Position numbers and translations under genes: made by a program. From assembly GCA_024644595.1 (NCBI GenBank), contig JAHEHL010000004.1:311196-352783 (forward strand): a stretch of DNA of 41,588 bases, in the 5' to 3' direction. A model generated the notes under the pieces. That model made no database searches. It worked only from the letters and a program-made list of their open reading frames with translations, and was not told where the DNA came from. The stretch is from Porticoccaceae bacterium (GTDB taxonomy: Bacteria; Pseudomonadota; Gammaproteobacteria; Pseudomonadales; Porticoccaceae). Below, one piece after another: positions 25,210 through 34,350 of this stretch. Position 1 is the stretch's first letter, and each line of letters starts with the position of its first letter.

Positions 25210-26229
25210 TTAGCCTGCAGCCTGAATAAACCCCATGCAGCTGTCATACACTGACTGTTTGACAGCGATGCCCTTATCGGCATGGGCTGCACGGTTGGCG
25301 TAACGTCGATTACCAGGAATATGCGCCCCATCCATAGCGGAGAGACGCGCGAAAAACGCTTCTGAGTGCTGTAACCAGTTATCGCCGTCTCCAAACCGGT
25401 TGGGATCGATTGCGAGCATAAATTCGCCGCCATTGGGTGGCCCGCCATCATTGTTATCGTTTTGCTGGGCTTCGTAGCTAAAGTCCATTCCGGTCAAGCC
25501 GGCGACCAGCAACTCAATCATCATCGCGATAGTCGACCCCTTGTGGCCACCGAATGGCAGCAATGCGCCGCCTTCGATAATCGCTGCCGGATCTGTGGTC
25601 GGATTACCCTCAGCATCAACGCCGGTTCCCAATGGCACCGAGTGACCGTCGCGGGCGGCAATCATGACTTCACCGCGCGCCATTGAGGCCGAGGCCTGAT
25701 CAAATACCATCGGCGGCTGCTCACCCCGCGGCCAGCCGAAACACATGGGATTGGTACCAAACAGCGGCTGCTTGGCGCCAGCGGGTACCACGGCGGGTTT
25801 ATACGTGGTGAAGGCCATCGCGGCTAGGCCGGCCTCTGCGATGGGCTCAACTTCAACCCAGAGTGCGGCAAAGTGATGCACATTGACCAGCGCCATGGCA
25901 GCAATGCCATTTTCTCGCGCAGCCTCAATCAGCGCCTGACGGCCTTTTTCCAATGCCAGAGGCGCGTAACCGCGCTTGCCATCTACTCTCACAACCGATG
26001 GCGAAATGCGCTCTACGAGAGGTTCTGCGCAACCATCAACCTTGCCACTGCGCAGTGAGGCGATATAACCGGGCATTCTAAACAGCCCGTGGGAGGCACA
26101 ACCATCGCGCTCAGCAGCACCAATGGTGCGCGCCAGTGCGCCAGAGTTCTCAGCATTGCAGCCATTTGCCATCAAGCAATCAATGACGAGCTGTTCAATT
26201 TCGGATACGGTCATTATTCGATCGGACAC
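25210..26229 (-). CDS. Ldh2/MdhB-family oxidoreductase, possible DpkA-type imine reductase
   Basis: A 339-residue NAD(P)-dependent enzyme of the family that includes malate/L-lactate dehydrogenase (MdhB), ureidoglycolate dehydrogenase and DpkA. The conserved catalytic block is present: RDGCASHGLFRMPGY at about 36-50, then NVHHFAALWVEVE, and GTNPMCFGWP and FGGHKGS downstream. DpkA reduces delta-1-piperideine-2-carboxylate and delta-1-pyrroline-2-carboxylate and can form N-methyl amino acids from oxoacids and methylamine. Beside the catabolic unit and facing its LysR gene, an imine or cyclic iminium reductase role is attractive, but a hydroxyacid dehydrogenase is equally compatible. The TPR-sulfotransferase gene ends 30 bases upstream. 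Confidence 0.85.
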   Translation of the reverse strand: MSDRIMTVSEIEQLVIDCLMANGCNAENSGALARTIGAAERDGCASHGLFRMPGYIASLRSGKVDGCAEPLVERISPSVVRVDGKRGYAPLALEKGRQALIEAARENGIAAMALVNVHHFAALWVEVEPIAEAGLAAMAFTTYKPAVVPAGAKQPLFGTNPMCFGWPRGEQPPMVFDQASASMARGEVMIAARDGHSVPLGTGVDAEGNPTTDPAAIIEGGALLPFGGHKGSTIAMMIELLVAGLTGMDFSYEAQQNDNNDGGPPNGGEFMLAIDPNRFGDGDNWLQHSEAFFARLSAMDGAHIPGNRRYANRAAHADKGIAVKQSVYDSCMGFIQAAG

Positions 26230-26259
26230 AGGTTCACTCCCTCTTTAACACGTTTTTTA

Positions 26260-28287
26260 TTATTCAATTGGATAGCGTTTAAGCACAGGGCCCAGAGCCT
26301 GCTTAAGTGGCTCCAGATGAGTATCAAAGTTGCGCCACTGGTCAAGACCGCCAGTGTAAATAGGCTGTCTGACCTGCTCTGAGCTGGGTGTACGCACAGC
26401 TCGCTCGTTCTCATAAAAACTGATGCAGCCCTCTTCAAAAGGTAGCCCACAGTAATCGAGAATACGACGCACCTGCGTGTCCAGGTCGGCAACTACTTCT
26501 TCGTACTGAACCCGTAGCACCTTGCCGGGCAGCGCCTGATCCCAGAAGTCCATCAATTCCACATAATCTTTGTAGTAGGTTCCCACTTCCTCGAGTCCAT
26601 AGGTAAATTCCTGGCCTTCGGCGAAGAGTTGTTTGAAACCACTAAAGCAACAGCCCATTGGGTGACGTCGGGCATCAATGATTTTGGCATTGGGCAACAT
26701 CAGGCTTATCAGCCCAATATGACGGAAATTATTCGGCATTTTGTCGATAAAGAATGGCGCCGATGCTCGGTGGATGCGGGTCTCGTCGATATAGGTTTCA
26801 CCAAACTTGGCAAACTGCTCAGGCTCCAAGGTAGTCAACACGTCCGGGTAACGACTCACACTGCCCATGCGCTCACCGCGACGCAGCTGCTGAGCCAGCG
26901 CCAGCATATTGGGTAGTTCCATGGTGCCATCGACCTGGCTGTGGGAGGAGAGAATCTGCTCCAATAGCGTCGATCCCGAGCGCGGCAGGCCAACAATAAA
27001 GATCGGATCTGGCGCCGGGCAACCGGTATTGGCGTGACGTTCGATCAGTGCCGGAGTAAAGACCCGTTGCTGGTCCTGAAATTCATCAGTTATATCGCTG
27101 GGCTTATAACGGCTGGTGGCCTTCTTTAAGCCATTGCCACGCTCGTAACGGGCAAAGGCTTTATCAAACGCGTGCTGATCCTCATAAGCTTTTCCCAAGG
27201 CAAAATTAAGATAGATACGATTGGTATGTGAGATCCCCACAACCGATTCCTGACGCTCCATCGCGGTAATTTCATCATCGGTAAAACTAAATAATTTCAG
27301 ATTGGCCAGAGAGTAGTATGCCTCTCCATGACCGGGGTATTTGGTAATCGCCCGTCGATAGGATTCGATGGCAGAATCGGTCTTGCCGAGGGTTTTCAGC
27401 GCATGTCCGCGCGAGGTTAAGGTAACCGGGTCTTCGTCAAGTTTGTTTAAAATTGACTCAAAGTAGTTGAGTGCCGTGTCGTAGTCGCCCGACTGCATGG
27501 ACTCGACGGCAAATACCGATTGGAACTGAGGATTTTGCGGGTCTTTTTCAAGCAGTAGTTTGGCTTGCGCTAAGGCCTCGGCATATTTCTGACGTTTCCG
27601 CAAAATCTGGATATAGTCGATGCGCACTCTGGTGTTGTCAGGCGCAAATTCCACTGCGCTCTCAAGCAGGAACTCAGCATCATCATGCACACCTAGGCGA
27701 CTGCCAATATCGGCCAGCAGACGCATCCCCTCAACATGGCGCGGCACCTTCTGCATAAACGCCTTACACAGCTGCTCAGCTTTGACCAATTTGCCCTGAG
27801 AAATCAGGTCGGTTACCGCAACCAATGCCTTGGGCAATGCCTGTAACGCCTCGAGCTGAGTCTTCACAAACCTAGCTGATTCAGCTCTGCCGGTTTCGCT
27901 GAGAATGTCGACCTGCGCACGCAAACTGGCTTCCAGAGCGGGATTGATCTGGGTTGCGCGGAGATAGGCAGCGAGTGCCGCGTCGAGATTATTCAGTGCG
28001 CGATAGACATGCCCGGTTTCCTGATGGGCGCGACTGTGTTCAGGTGATAAGCGCAGCAACTCATCCAATGTCTTCAGTGCCAGGGTCAGATTACTCTGAT
28101 AACGCTGACAGACTGCGAGCATATACATCGCTTCCTGATTGTCTGGCTCGGCACTGAGCATCAGCTGCAATGTGTGTTCGGCGGCAGCAAAGTCACTTGA
28201 CTGAATCAGGCGCTTTACTTCATCAAGGGAAGCTTGAGGCGAGCTGTTATTTGGCGTTGAGTTATCGGGTGTTGAGTTATCGAGCAA
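26260..28287 (-). CDS. TPR-repeat protein with C-terminal sulfotransferase domain
   Basis: A 675-residue fusion. Residues about 15-345 hold a run of TPR helices (for example YRALNNLDAALAAYLRATQINP, LKTLGKTDSAIESYRRAITKYP), and 420-675 a sulfotransferase domain starting with the PAPS 5'-phosphosulfate-binding motif IVGLPRSGSTLLEQIL and a VDARRHP-like IDARRHPMG segment. No signal peptide is visible. Such fusions sit next to TonB-dependent receptors in many marine and freshwater proteobacteria, and the receptor gene lies just upstream here. What they sulfate, or whether they bind instead of transfer, is not known to me. Confidence 0.88.
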   Translation of the reverse strand: MLDNSTPDNSTPNNSSPQASLDEVKRLIQSSDFAAAEHTLQLMLSAEPDNQEAMYMLAVCQRYQSNLTLALKTLDELLRLSPEHSRAHQETGHVYRALNNLDAALAAYLRATQINPALEASLRAQVDILSETGRAESARFVKTQLEALQALPKALVAVTDLISQGKLVKAEQLCKAFMQKVPRHVEGMRLLADIGSRLGVHDDAEFLLESAVEFAPDNTRVRIDYIQILRKRQKYAEALAQAKLLLEKDPQNPQFQSVFAVESMQSGDYDTALNYFESILNKLDEDPVTLTSRGHALKTLGKTDSAIESYRRAITKYPGHGEAYYSLANLKLFSFTDDEITAMERQESVVGISHTNRIYLNFALGKAYEDQHAFDKAFARYERGNGLKKATSRYKPSDITDEFQDQQRVFTPALIERHANTGCPAPDPIFIVGLPRSGSTLLEQILSSHSQVDGTMELPNMLALAQQLRRGERMGSVSRYPDVLTTLEPEQFAKFGETYIDETRIHRASAPFFIDKMPNNFRHIGLISLMLPNAKIIDARRHPMGCCFSGFKQLFAEGQEFTYGLEEVGTYYKDYVELMDFWDQALPGKVLRVQYEEVVADLDTQVRRILDYCGLPFEEGCISFYENERAVRTPSSEQVRQPIYTGGLDQWRNFDTHLEPLKQALGPVLKRYPIE

Positions 28288-28305
28288 CTGTTATTTCTCC
28301 GTATA

Positions 28306-28331
28306 AAAATAATGCCCCTCGAAAGGGGCAT
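28306..28331 (-). terminator. Rho-independent terminator of the TonB receptor gene
   Basis: An eight-base-pair stem (ATGCCCCT at 28312-28319 with AGGGGCAT at 28324-28331) closed by a CGAA-type tetraloop is followed on the minus strand by a T-rich run down to about 28303. It separates the receptor gene from the TPR-sulfotransferase gene 20 bases further on. Confidence 0.85.
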
Positions 28332-28360
28332 TAAAGTCTAACTAACTACAACTTGTAACA

Positions 28361-30955
28361 CTAGAAATTGTAAGTCAAACGGACACCCATGGTGCGGGGT
28401 CGCGCATAGGACACACGCTCTCTGTCGTTGATGTAGTTGCGTGACAGTTCAGCACGCTCATCAGTCAAGTTATCGACAAACAGCTCAGCACCCCAGGTCT
28501 CTGTGGTGATACCAGCTGTAATACCCAGCATGGTCCAGCTGTGAATCAAGTCACGGTTGATTCTGATGATATCGCTGTACTGCTCAGCAGAGTGCGACAT
28601 GTGTGGCATGACGTGAGCCATGGCACCACCTTCGAGGCTCCACTCATAACGCGCCTGGAGATTTGCCTGCATTTCAGGAGCAAATGCCAAGGAATCACCT
28701 TTGCGAACGTCATCTGTCGGTACCAATACCTTCGTAATCTCGGTATCAAGCAATGACAGACCACCGCTGATAGTCAGGCCATCGATACTTTCTGGAGCCC
28801 AGATCAGATCCATTTCAATACCAGTAACTTCAGCATCCGCCGAATTATCGGAGAAGAACAGGTTTGCAATGCTTGGATCAAAGATCGTCGTTTGCAGTCC
28901 GTCAATTACCGACATAAAGGCACTACCGTTGAAACGCATGCTGCCATCGAGAAGATCAGCCTTCCATCCGAACTCGTAGTTCATCAACTCATCTGTTTCG
29001 AAGTTGAAAGGAACGGTATACGAGCCATCGGAAGACGTGTAGCCGCCTGGACGGTTAAGGAAGCCAGGACGGAAGCCTTCAGACAATGTTGCATAAAGCA
29101 GGAGATCATCAGATGGCGTGTACGACGCAGTGAACTTAAGGATGGTGCCTGAAGATTCTGCCTTGTCAGGAATATCTTCAACCGCAGTACCGCGGTAGAC
29201 AGTCTCTCCACCAACGGTTGAGTCACCGTTATACAGGTCTGCGATATTGGTTCCGAAAACCTGTGCATCTCCACAATCCGGATTAGCACTACCACAGAAA
29301 TTGTAGAACGAGCCGTTGGCACTACCGTCGAAGTCTACAGTGATATCGTAATAACGGGCACCCAATGTCAGCGACAGTTCGTCGGACACATCGTAGCTCA
29401 ACTCACCAAACAGACCTTTCTGCTCATCGGTGCGCTGGATATCGTTGCGGAAAATCTCACCCGGAGCAAACGGCTCCTGGCTTGACAGGAAGCCATCGCC
29501 ATAGGAGTAGTTAACCGAAGAGAAACCTAGGCCTGAGCCCGCTCCACCCCAACCCTGGGCAAAGACACTACCTGGGTAGGTAAAGGAGTTACGCTCTTCC
29601 AAGGTGGTATCACTGAAGAACGCACCAGCAGTCAAGCGCATATCGGCTTCCTGATCGGTGGTGATACGGATTTCGTGAGTCGTCACTTCAGTTTCAGAGT
29701 GGCTTGGCACAACCAGATCTGGCGCATAACAGGTACCTGTACCATCACCGTAGGTCACTGAGTAGTCACAGACGTAGTAAGGCAGATACTGACCGATAAA
29801 CATATAGTCTGAGTAGCCAATATTTTGATCTGCAGTACGCTCGGTATAAGCACCGGTGTAGACCACGTCGAGACCGGCAATACGGCCAGTCAGTGTCCAA
29901 CTGGTGTTATTGAACTCATCTTCGAGAGAGTCATCGATCCAGCTCTGAATTTCAAGGTCGCCGAGATCAGGGTCGGCAAAGAACACGCCGTCTGAATCCA
30001 GTTGCTGAGTCGTATGAGAAACCAACAGATCCCAGTCTTCACCGAGATTGATCAGGGCACTTAAACGAGCGCCTTCATAGGTTGATTCGTTGAAGTCATC
30101 TTCAACCAGGTCAGAGTTGTCTGCTGCAATGAAGGTGGCAGGCAAGTTAACGTAGCCGTCGCCATCGGTGTCAGTAAACTGACCTGTTTCAAAACCGGCA
30201 CGGCGAGCACTAACCGGAACACCGTTTGAGCGCATAAAGCCTTCAACACGGAAACGTGCACTCTCTTCAAGCGTTCGAGTTCCGTGAATGTTGTCGATAT
30301 AGCCGCCCTTGTCATCGCGATAGACCACACCACGCAGAGTAACCGCATCGCTGACTGGCAGGTTGTACATGACTTCAACATTGTTGTTGGTACCGCCCTC
30401 GTTCATGGTCGAGAAACCAAGCTTCATCTTACCGTAAGCTGCCGAAGGATCCGGCTTGTTGGTAATCAAACGCACGGTACCGGCCTGAGAGCTGGCTCCA
30501 AACAATGTGCCTTGGGGACCGGCAAGAACCTCCACACGACTCAAGTCAGCTGCATAGACATCGAGGTTACGACCTGGCTGAGCCAGTGGTTGCTCGTCGA
30601 GATAGAACGCAACGTTAGGAGCAAGACCGGCTACACCCGCAATAGAGATAGCTGGAGTTGTCGATGCAACACCGCGTATATAAATAGTATTTTGTCCTGG
30701 ACCACTACCGCCGGCGGTAACACCTGGCAGCTGAATCAAATAGTCTTCGAAGTTTGAGACACCCAGCTGGTCGAGTTTCTCGGAGGTGATTGCTGATACT
30801 TTTACAGCAATATCCTGGGTGCTGGCCGAAGTTTTAGTCGCCGTAACGATAACTTCTTCAAGGCTTGCAGCAGCCGCTACACCGGCTGTGCTCGCTGCGA
30901 TACCAGCGGCCATCGCGGAGATAATCGCGCGATTTACTTTTGTCTTACGAAACAT
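28361..30955 (-). CDS. TonB-dependent outer-membrane receptor
   Basis: An 864-residue outer-membrane importer. A signal peptide covers about residues 1-29 (ends AAAA-SLEEV), directly followed by a TonB box, EEVIVTATK. The plug domain (about 45-165) contains LPGVTAGGSGPG, IYIRGV and VEVLAGPQGTLFGASSQAGTVRLIT. The rest is a beta-barrel with alternating aromatic strands and a C-terminal phenylalanine in RLTYNF. Ligands of this group include siderophores, vitamin B12 and glycans or other complex organic matter; sequence alone does not decide. A GGGGAG site precedes the ATG. Position next to a TPR-sulfotransferase gene is a recurrent pairing. Confidence 0.94.
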   Translation of the reverse strand: MFRKTKVNRAIISAMAAGIAASTAGVAAAASLEEVIVTATKTSASTQDIAVKVSAITSEKLDQLGVSNFEDYLIQLPGVTAGGSGPGQNTIYIRGVASTTPAISIAGVAGLAPNVAFYLDEQPLAQPGRNLDVYAADLSRVEVLAGPQGTLFGASSQAGTVRLITNKPDPSAAYGKMKLGFSTMNEGGTNNNVEVMYNLPVSDAVTLRGVVYRDDKGGYIDNIHGTRTLEESARFRVEGFMRSNGVPVSARRAGFETGQFTDTDGDGYVNLPATFIAADNSDLVEDDFNESTYEGARLSALINLGEDWDLLVSHTTQQLDSDGVFFADPDLGDLEIQSWIDDSLEDEFNNTSWTLTGRIAGLDVVYTGAYTERTADQNIGYSDYMFIGQYLPYYVCDYSVTYGDGTGTCYAPDLVVPSHSETEVTTHEIRITTDQEADMRLTAGAFFSDTTLEERNSFTYPGSVFAQGWGGAGSGLGFSSVNYSYGDGFLSSQEPFAPGEIFRNDIQRTDEQKGLFGELSYDVSDELSLTLGARYYDITVDFDGSANGSFYNFCGSANPDCGDAQVFGTNIADLYNGDSTVGGETVYRGTAVEDIPDKAESSGTILKFTASYTPSDDLLLYATLSEGFRPGFLNRPGGYTSSDGSYTVPFNFETDELMNYEFGWKADLLDGSMRFNGSAFMSVIDGLQTTIFDPSIANLFFSDNSADAEVTGIEMDLIWAPESIDGLTISGGLSLLDTEITKVLVPTDDVRKGDSLAFAPEMQANLQARYEWSLEGGAMAHVMPHMSHSAEQYSDIIRINRDLIHSWTMLGITAGITTETWGAELFVDNLTDERAELSRNYINDRERVSYARPRTMGVRLTYNF

Positions 30956-31313
30956 AAGGTACTCCCCATATGAATAGATAGTTTTCGAGCTCTTTTACTA
31001 CCGGCTTTCAATCTAGGCCATCATGTGCCTTGTTATTAATCCATTTACTGCCAATAACCCGCTCGATACTCCACTACGCAACGGAGAGACACAAATTAAA
31101 AACACAAATAGATTTATTAATTAAACTTATTAAGTCAGGATTCAAGACCGGTTAACACTTATTAATTGCGGGCTATAACGGCGGTAGCACTATCGCAAAT
31201 ACCCCTCTGGCGGGTTTCGACGAGACAATTGGGTTCTATTTTTTAGCACTGGATCAAAAAACTTATTAAACAGCACCCGCAGCAGAAAACCACAAAGCGC
31301 AGTCGAGAACTGA
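30956..31313. other. Intergenic region upstream of the TonB receptor gene
   Basis: This 358-base AT-rich gap has no convincing open frame. It must carry the receptor promoter, but no clear -35/-10 pair, Fur box or riboswitch fold is apparent to me. Three ACTTATTA copies (31125-31132, 31157-31164, 31260-31267) recur in it. Confidence 0.4.
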
Positions 31314-32147
31314 CTAGTCAACCAGCTTGATATGTTGGGGCGTGATAACAATGCGCCGGCTCTTAAATAAAGTACCTAGAGCCTGCTTGTATTTTTTCTT
31401 GGAAACCTTGAACTGACGATAGATTTCATCGGGATCACTCTTATCGGTCAGAGTAGAGAGGCCCCCAGACAAACGTAGCTTTTCAATAATCTGCTCGCCG
31501 AGATCATAATCTCCCTGCAGCGTGCCCTGAGAGATTAACAAGTCGATCTTGCCGTCAGGCCGAATGGCTTTGACAAAACCCGGCAGGCGCTCGCCAATTT
31601 TGAGTGGCCGAAACGCATCGCCACGAAAGATCAGCCCCAGATATTGATCGTTGATCACCGCCTTATAACCAAGGTCTGTGCGACCGGCAATCAGCAAATC
31701 AACCGCCTGTTTAGGCTTCATCCACACCGACTCTTCGGCAAGGTGATCCTGCAGTCGGGTTGAGGCTGCAATGCGGTCGCTCTCTTGATCATGAAACACA
31801 TACACCACGTAGGAATAACCCACTTCCATAGGCTTTTGCTGTTCGCTGTAGGGAACCAGCAAATCTTTCGGTAATCCCCAATCCATAAACGCGCCGGCAT
31901 TATTGATGTCGATCACTTTAAGCAGCTCACAGCGTCCCACTTGCACCTTGGGCGTCTCGGTTGTGGCAATCAACAGATCTTCAGAATCAAAATAGAGAAA
32001 TACATCGAGCCAATCACCGATTTCACACTCGTCCGGAACATAGCGCTGTGGCAGCAGAATGGTGTCGTGCTCACCGCCGTCAAGATAGACACCAAAGTCG
32101 ACTTCTTTTACTACCTGCAATTTATTGAAACGGCCGATCTCTGCCAT
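31314..32147 (-). CDS. cvfB: CvfB-family S1-like RNA-binding protein
   Basis: A 277-residue protein with the CvfB layout of S1-like domains: VVKEVDFGVYLDGGEHDTILLPQRYVP (about 13-39), LLKVIDINNAGAFMDWGLPKDLLVPYSEQ (74-102), a third around 150-210 with VKAIRPDGKIDLLIS, and a C-terminal winged helix (DPDEIYRQFKVSKKKYKQALGTLFKSRRI). CvfB binds RNA and affects virulence gene expression in Staphylococcus; in gammaproteobacteria its role is barely studied. It is divergent from the MFS gene. Housekeeping in character, on the minus strand after a 358-base gap. Confidence 0.9.
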   Translation of the reverse strand: MAEIGRFNKLQVVKEVDFGVYLDGGEHDTILLPQRYVPDECEIGDWLDVFLYFDSEDLLIATTETPKVQVGRCELLKVIDINNAGAFMDWGLPKDLLVPYSEQQKPMEVGYSYVVYVFHDQESDRIAASTRLQDHLAEESVWMKPKQAVDLLIAGRTDLGYKAVINDQYLGLIFRGDAFRPLKIGERLPGFVKAIRPDGKIDLLISQGTLQGDYDLGEQIIEKLRLSGGLSTLTDKSDPDEIYRQFKVSKKKYKQALGTLFKSRRIVITPQHIKLVD

Positions 32148-32250
32148 GGTGGTACACCTAATTAAGGTTGCTGAATTTCAGCGCAGCAGTATACAGTAGT
32201 TGCCGCGTGCTTTTATTGCTCCCACAACAACTTTTAATAATGAGAAATAC

Positions 32251-33441
32251 TTGAACAAACTAACCGCCAACGGCTTTGCCAACGTCTGGATTCTCACTCT
32301 AAGCAATGCTCTCGCGGCATCCATAATGGCCATGATGATTCTGGTTGGCAGCCTCGTCGGCAGTGACCTTGCACCTGCCGCAGAATGGGCGACACTGCCC
32401 CTTGCCCTGACCATCTGCGGCACCGCAATCGGCGTAGTGCCCGCAACCCGGACCATGCAGAAGATCGGCCGCAAAGGTGGACTATGGGCATTTATGGGGC
32501 TTGGACTGCTGGCCTGCGCCACCGCCAGCATTGCCCTGGAGCAGCGCAACTTTGCTCTGTTTTGCCTGGCTGCCGTAATGCTCGGCATGACCAACTCAGC
32601 GATTCAGCAGGTCCGCTTTGCGGCAATGGAATCCGTGGACATTGAACAGGCTCCCAGTGCCGCGTCGCTGGTGATGCTCGGAGGAATAGTTGCGGCTTTT
32701 ATTGGACCCGAGCTCGCGGTACTCGGCGCACAGATAACCAGCGTTGAGTATCAGGGATCTTTTTGGCTTGGCGGCCTGGCCATTATATGTGGCGCAATGT
32801 TACTCACAGCCTATAAACCCGCCGCTATTCGAGCCGAAACCAAACAGGTCGAGGCAAGTGCTTTGCGTAGCATTATCAGCGGCCGCGGATTTATGCTGGC
32901 AGTCGCCGCTGGCGCCGTCTCTTATGTGGTGATGTCATTTGTCATGACAGGCACGCCAATCAGTATGCACCACACCTATGGCCATTCTCTGGTTGATACC
33001 AAGTGGGTTATTCAGAGTCATATTGCAGCGATGTTTCTGCCTTCATTAATTGCGCCACTGCTGTTTAGATGGCTCGGTATTCGCGGGCTGATGGTGGCAG
33101 GTCTGGTTTGTTATGGCGCAACCATCGTGATTGGCTATTTTGATATCAGCGTCAGCGGTTTCTGGCTACAGCTGGTGTTACTCGGTGTTGGCTGGAACTT
33201 TCTATTTGTCTCCGGCACGGCACTGCTGCCGACCACCCATAGAGAATCAGATAGATATAAGGCACAGGCCTTTAATGATTCCACAGTATTTTCACTGCAA
33301 GCATTGGCATCGCTGTCGGCCGGCTGGGCACTCAACCTGATTTCCTGGCAGCAGATGTTGCTGATTTGTTTGGTCCCGATCAGCCTGATGCTATTCGCCC
33401 TGACCTGGGATGCAATCAAGAACGCCAGAGCTGAACGCTAG
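32251..33441 (+). CDS. Major facilitator superfamily permease
   Basis: About 396 residues and roughly twelve membrane helices. The start is uncertain: a TTG at 32251 gives LNKLTANGFANVWILTLSNALAA, and the frame opens further upstream to a TTG at 32200. The loop motif between helices 2 and 3 is RTMQKIGRKGG, a form of the MFS GxxxDRxGRR signature. HTYGHSLVDTKWVIQSHIAAMFLPSLIAPLL and RESDRYKAQAFNDSTVFSLQALAS in the C-half occur in uncharacterised marine MFS permeases. Substrate unknown; nothing in the neighbourhood points to one. Confidence 0.82.
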   Translation: MNKLTANGFANVWILTLSNALAASIMAMMILVGSLVGSDLAPAAEWATLPLALTICGTAIGVVPATRTMQKIGRKGGLWAFMGLGLLACATASIALEQRNFALFCLAAVMLGMTNSAIQQVRFAAMESVDIEQAPSAASLVMLGGIVAAFIGPELAVLGAQITSVEYQGSFWLGGLAIICGAMLLTAYKPAAIRAETKQVEASALRSIISGRGFMLAVAAGAVSYVVMSFVMTGTPISMHHTYGHSLVDTKWVIQSHIAAMFLPSLIAPLLFRWLGIRGLMVAGLVCYGATIVIGYFDISVSGFWLQLVLLGVGWNFLFVSGTALLPTTHRESDRYKAQAFNDSTVFSLQALASLSAGWALNLISWQQMLLICLVPISLMLFALTWDAIKNARAER

Positions 33442-33499
33442 TCGCGGCAACTAAATAGGAAGGCTGTTAGAAAAACCAGTAGAGACGTCGGCAGGCGGA

Positions 33500-33853
33500 T
33501 TAGCCGCGGTAGATACAACCGCTGGTGCAGGTCTCTTTAATGGTGATGCAACTGAGTAATGGCAGCTGAGGCTTGAGCTTATTCCAGATCCAGATCGCCA
33601 GATTTTCGCTGGTTGGGTTTTCCAGACCTTCAATATCATTTAAATAATGGTGGTCCAGCTGGGCATAGATCGGCGCAAAGGCAGATTTGATATCACCGAA
33701 ATCCATGACCCAGCCACTGTCGTCACCAATCGGCCCCTCAACCTCGATGGAAACCATAAACGAATGGCCGTGCAGCCGAGCACATTTATGCCCCTCTGGA
33801 ACGTTTGGCAGACGGTGCGCCGCCTCGATATTAAACTCTTTGTAGATCTGCAT
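33500..33853 (-). CDS. queD: 6-carboxy-5,6,7,8-tetrahydropterin synthase (queuosine biosynthesis)
   Basis: A 117-residue protein from the ATG at 33853; five codons upstream the frame opens with TTG, a poorer start. QueD converts dihydroneopterin triphosphate to 6-carboxytetrahydropterin on the way to queuosine in tRNA. The zinc histidines H13 (EAAHRLP), H28 and H30 (LHGHSF) and the catalytic C24 are present, with LDHHYLND near 66-73 and [14 protein letters not shown] near 84. Length is normal for the family (118-121). It converges on the MFS gene and is divergent from the tRNA-Val promoter. Confidence 0.93.
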   Translation of the reverse strand: MQIYKEFNIEAAHRLPNVPEGHKCARLHGHSFMVSIEVEGPIGDDSGWVMDFGDIKSAFAPIYAQLDHHYLNDIEGLENPTSENLAIWIWNKLKPQLPLLSCITIKETCTSGCIYRG

Positions 33854-33931
33854 TTTCACGCTTTTCAATGGCCGTTAATGGAGCGTATCTTAGGTCCATG
33901 AAATGGATATGTATATAGCCATAGAAAAGGT

Positions 33932-33959
33932 TTGACAGCCCTCTCCAATTCGGTAGAAT
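33932..33959 (+). promoter_or_regulatory. Sigma70 promoter of the tRNA-Val/tRNA-Asp unit
   Basis: A perfect TTGACA (33932-33937) and TAGAAT (33954-33959) are separated by 16 bases, 17 bases before the tRNA-Val gene. Confidence 0.8.
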
Positions 33960-33975
33960 GCGCTCCTCTTTCAGT

Positions 33976-34051
33976 GGGTGGTTAGCTCAGCTGGTAGAGC
34001 ATCGCCCTTACAAGGCGAGGGTCACAGGTTCAATCCCTGTACCACCCACCA
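33976..34051 (+). tRNA. tRNA-Val (anticodon UAC)
   Basis: A 76-base cloverleaf with CCA encoded. The acceptor pairs GGGTGGT with ACCACCC without mismatch, the anticodon stem is TCGCC/GGCGA around CTTACAA, and the T-arm carries GGTTCAATCC. Anticodon TAC reads valine. Only 27 bases separate it from tRNA-Asp, so both are probably one transcript. Confidence 0.97.
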
Positions 34052-34078
34052 AGTTTTGTGTGTTTGAAAGGTTTATGC

Positions 34079-34155
34079 GGACCGGTAGTTCAGTTGGTTA
34101 GAATGCCGGCCTGTCACGCCGGAGGTCGCGGGTTCGAGTCCCGTCCGGTCCGCCA
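34079..34155 (+). tRNA. tRNA-Asp (anticodon GUC)
   Basis: A 77-base cloverleaf with encoded CCA. The acceptor GGACCGG pairs fully with CCGGTCC, the discriminator is G as usual for tRNA-Asp, and the anticodon loop CTGTCAC gives GTC. Confidence 0.97.
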
Positions 34156-34162
34156 CTAATAT

Positions 34163-34196
34163 GCCTCGTAAGTCTATGACTTGCGGGGCTTTTTTT
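34163..34196 (+). terminator. Rho-independent terminator of the tRNA unit
   Basis: A twelve-base-pair stem with a few G-T pairs (34163-34174 with 34178-34189) closed by a three-base loop, followed by seven T residues. Confidence 0.9.
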
Positions 34197-34350
34197 GTGG
34201 GCTTTCATTCTAGTCCTCACAGCTTTTGTGCATCCGCGGGAGCAACGTCAAACGACAACAATTCGGCTGCGCATTGATCACTCCCCTCACCCAGATCGAC
34301 ACGCAGACTTTCATCTTAATTCGAAAAAGCGAAAAAACGGGTCTAAGCTC

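Noticed and set aside
28501-30800. Several plus-strand open frames of 70-157 codons inside the TonB receptor gene
   Set aside because: They are shadows of a strong minus-strand gene, with no ribosome site and low-complexity translations.
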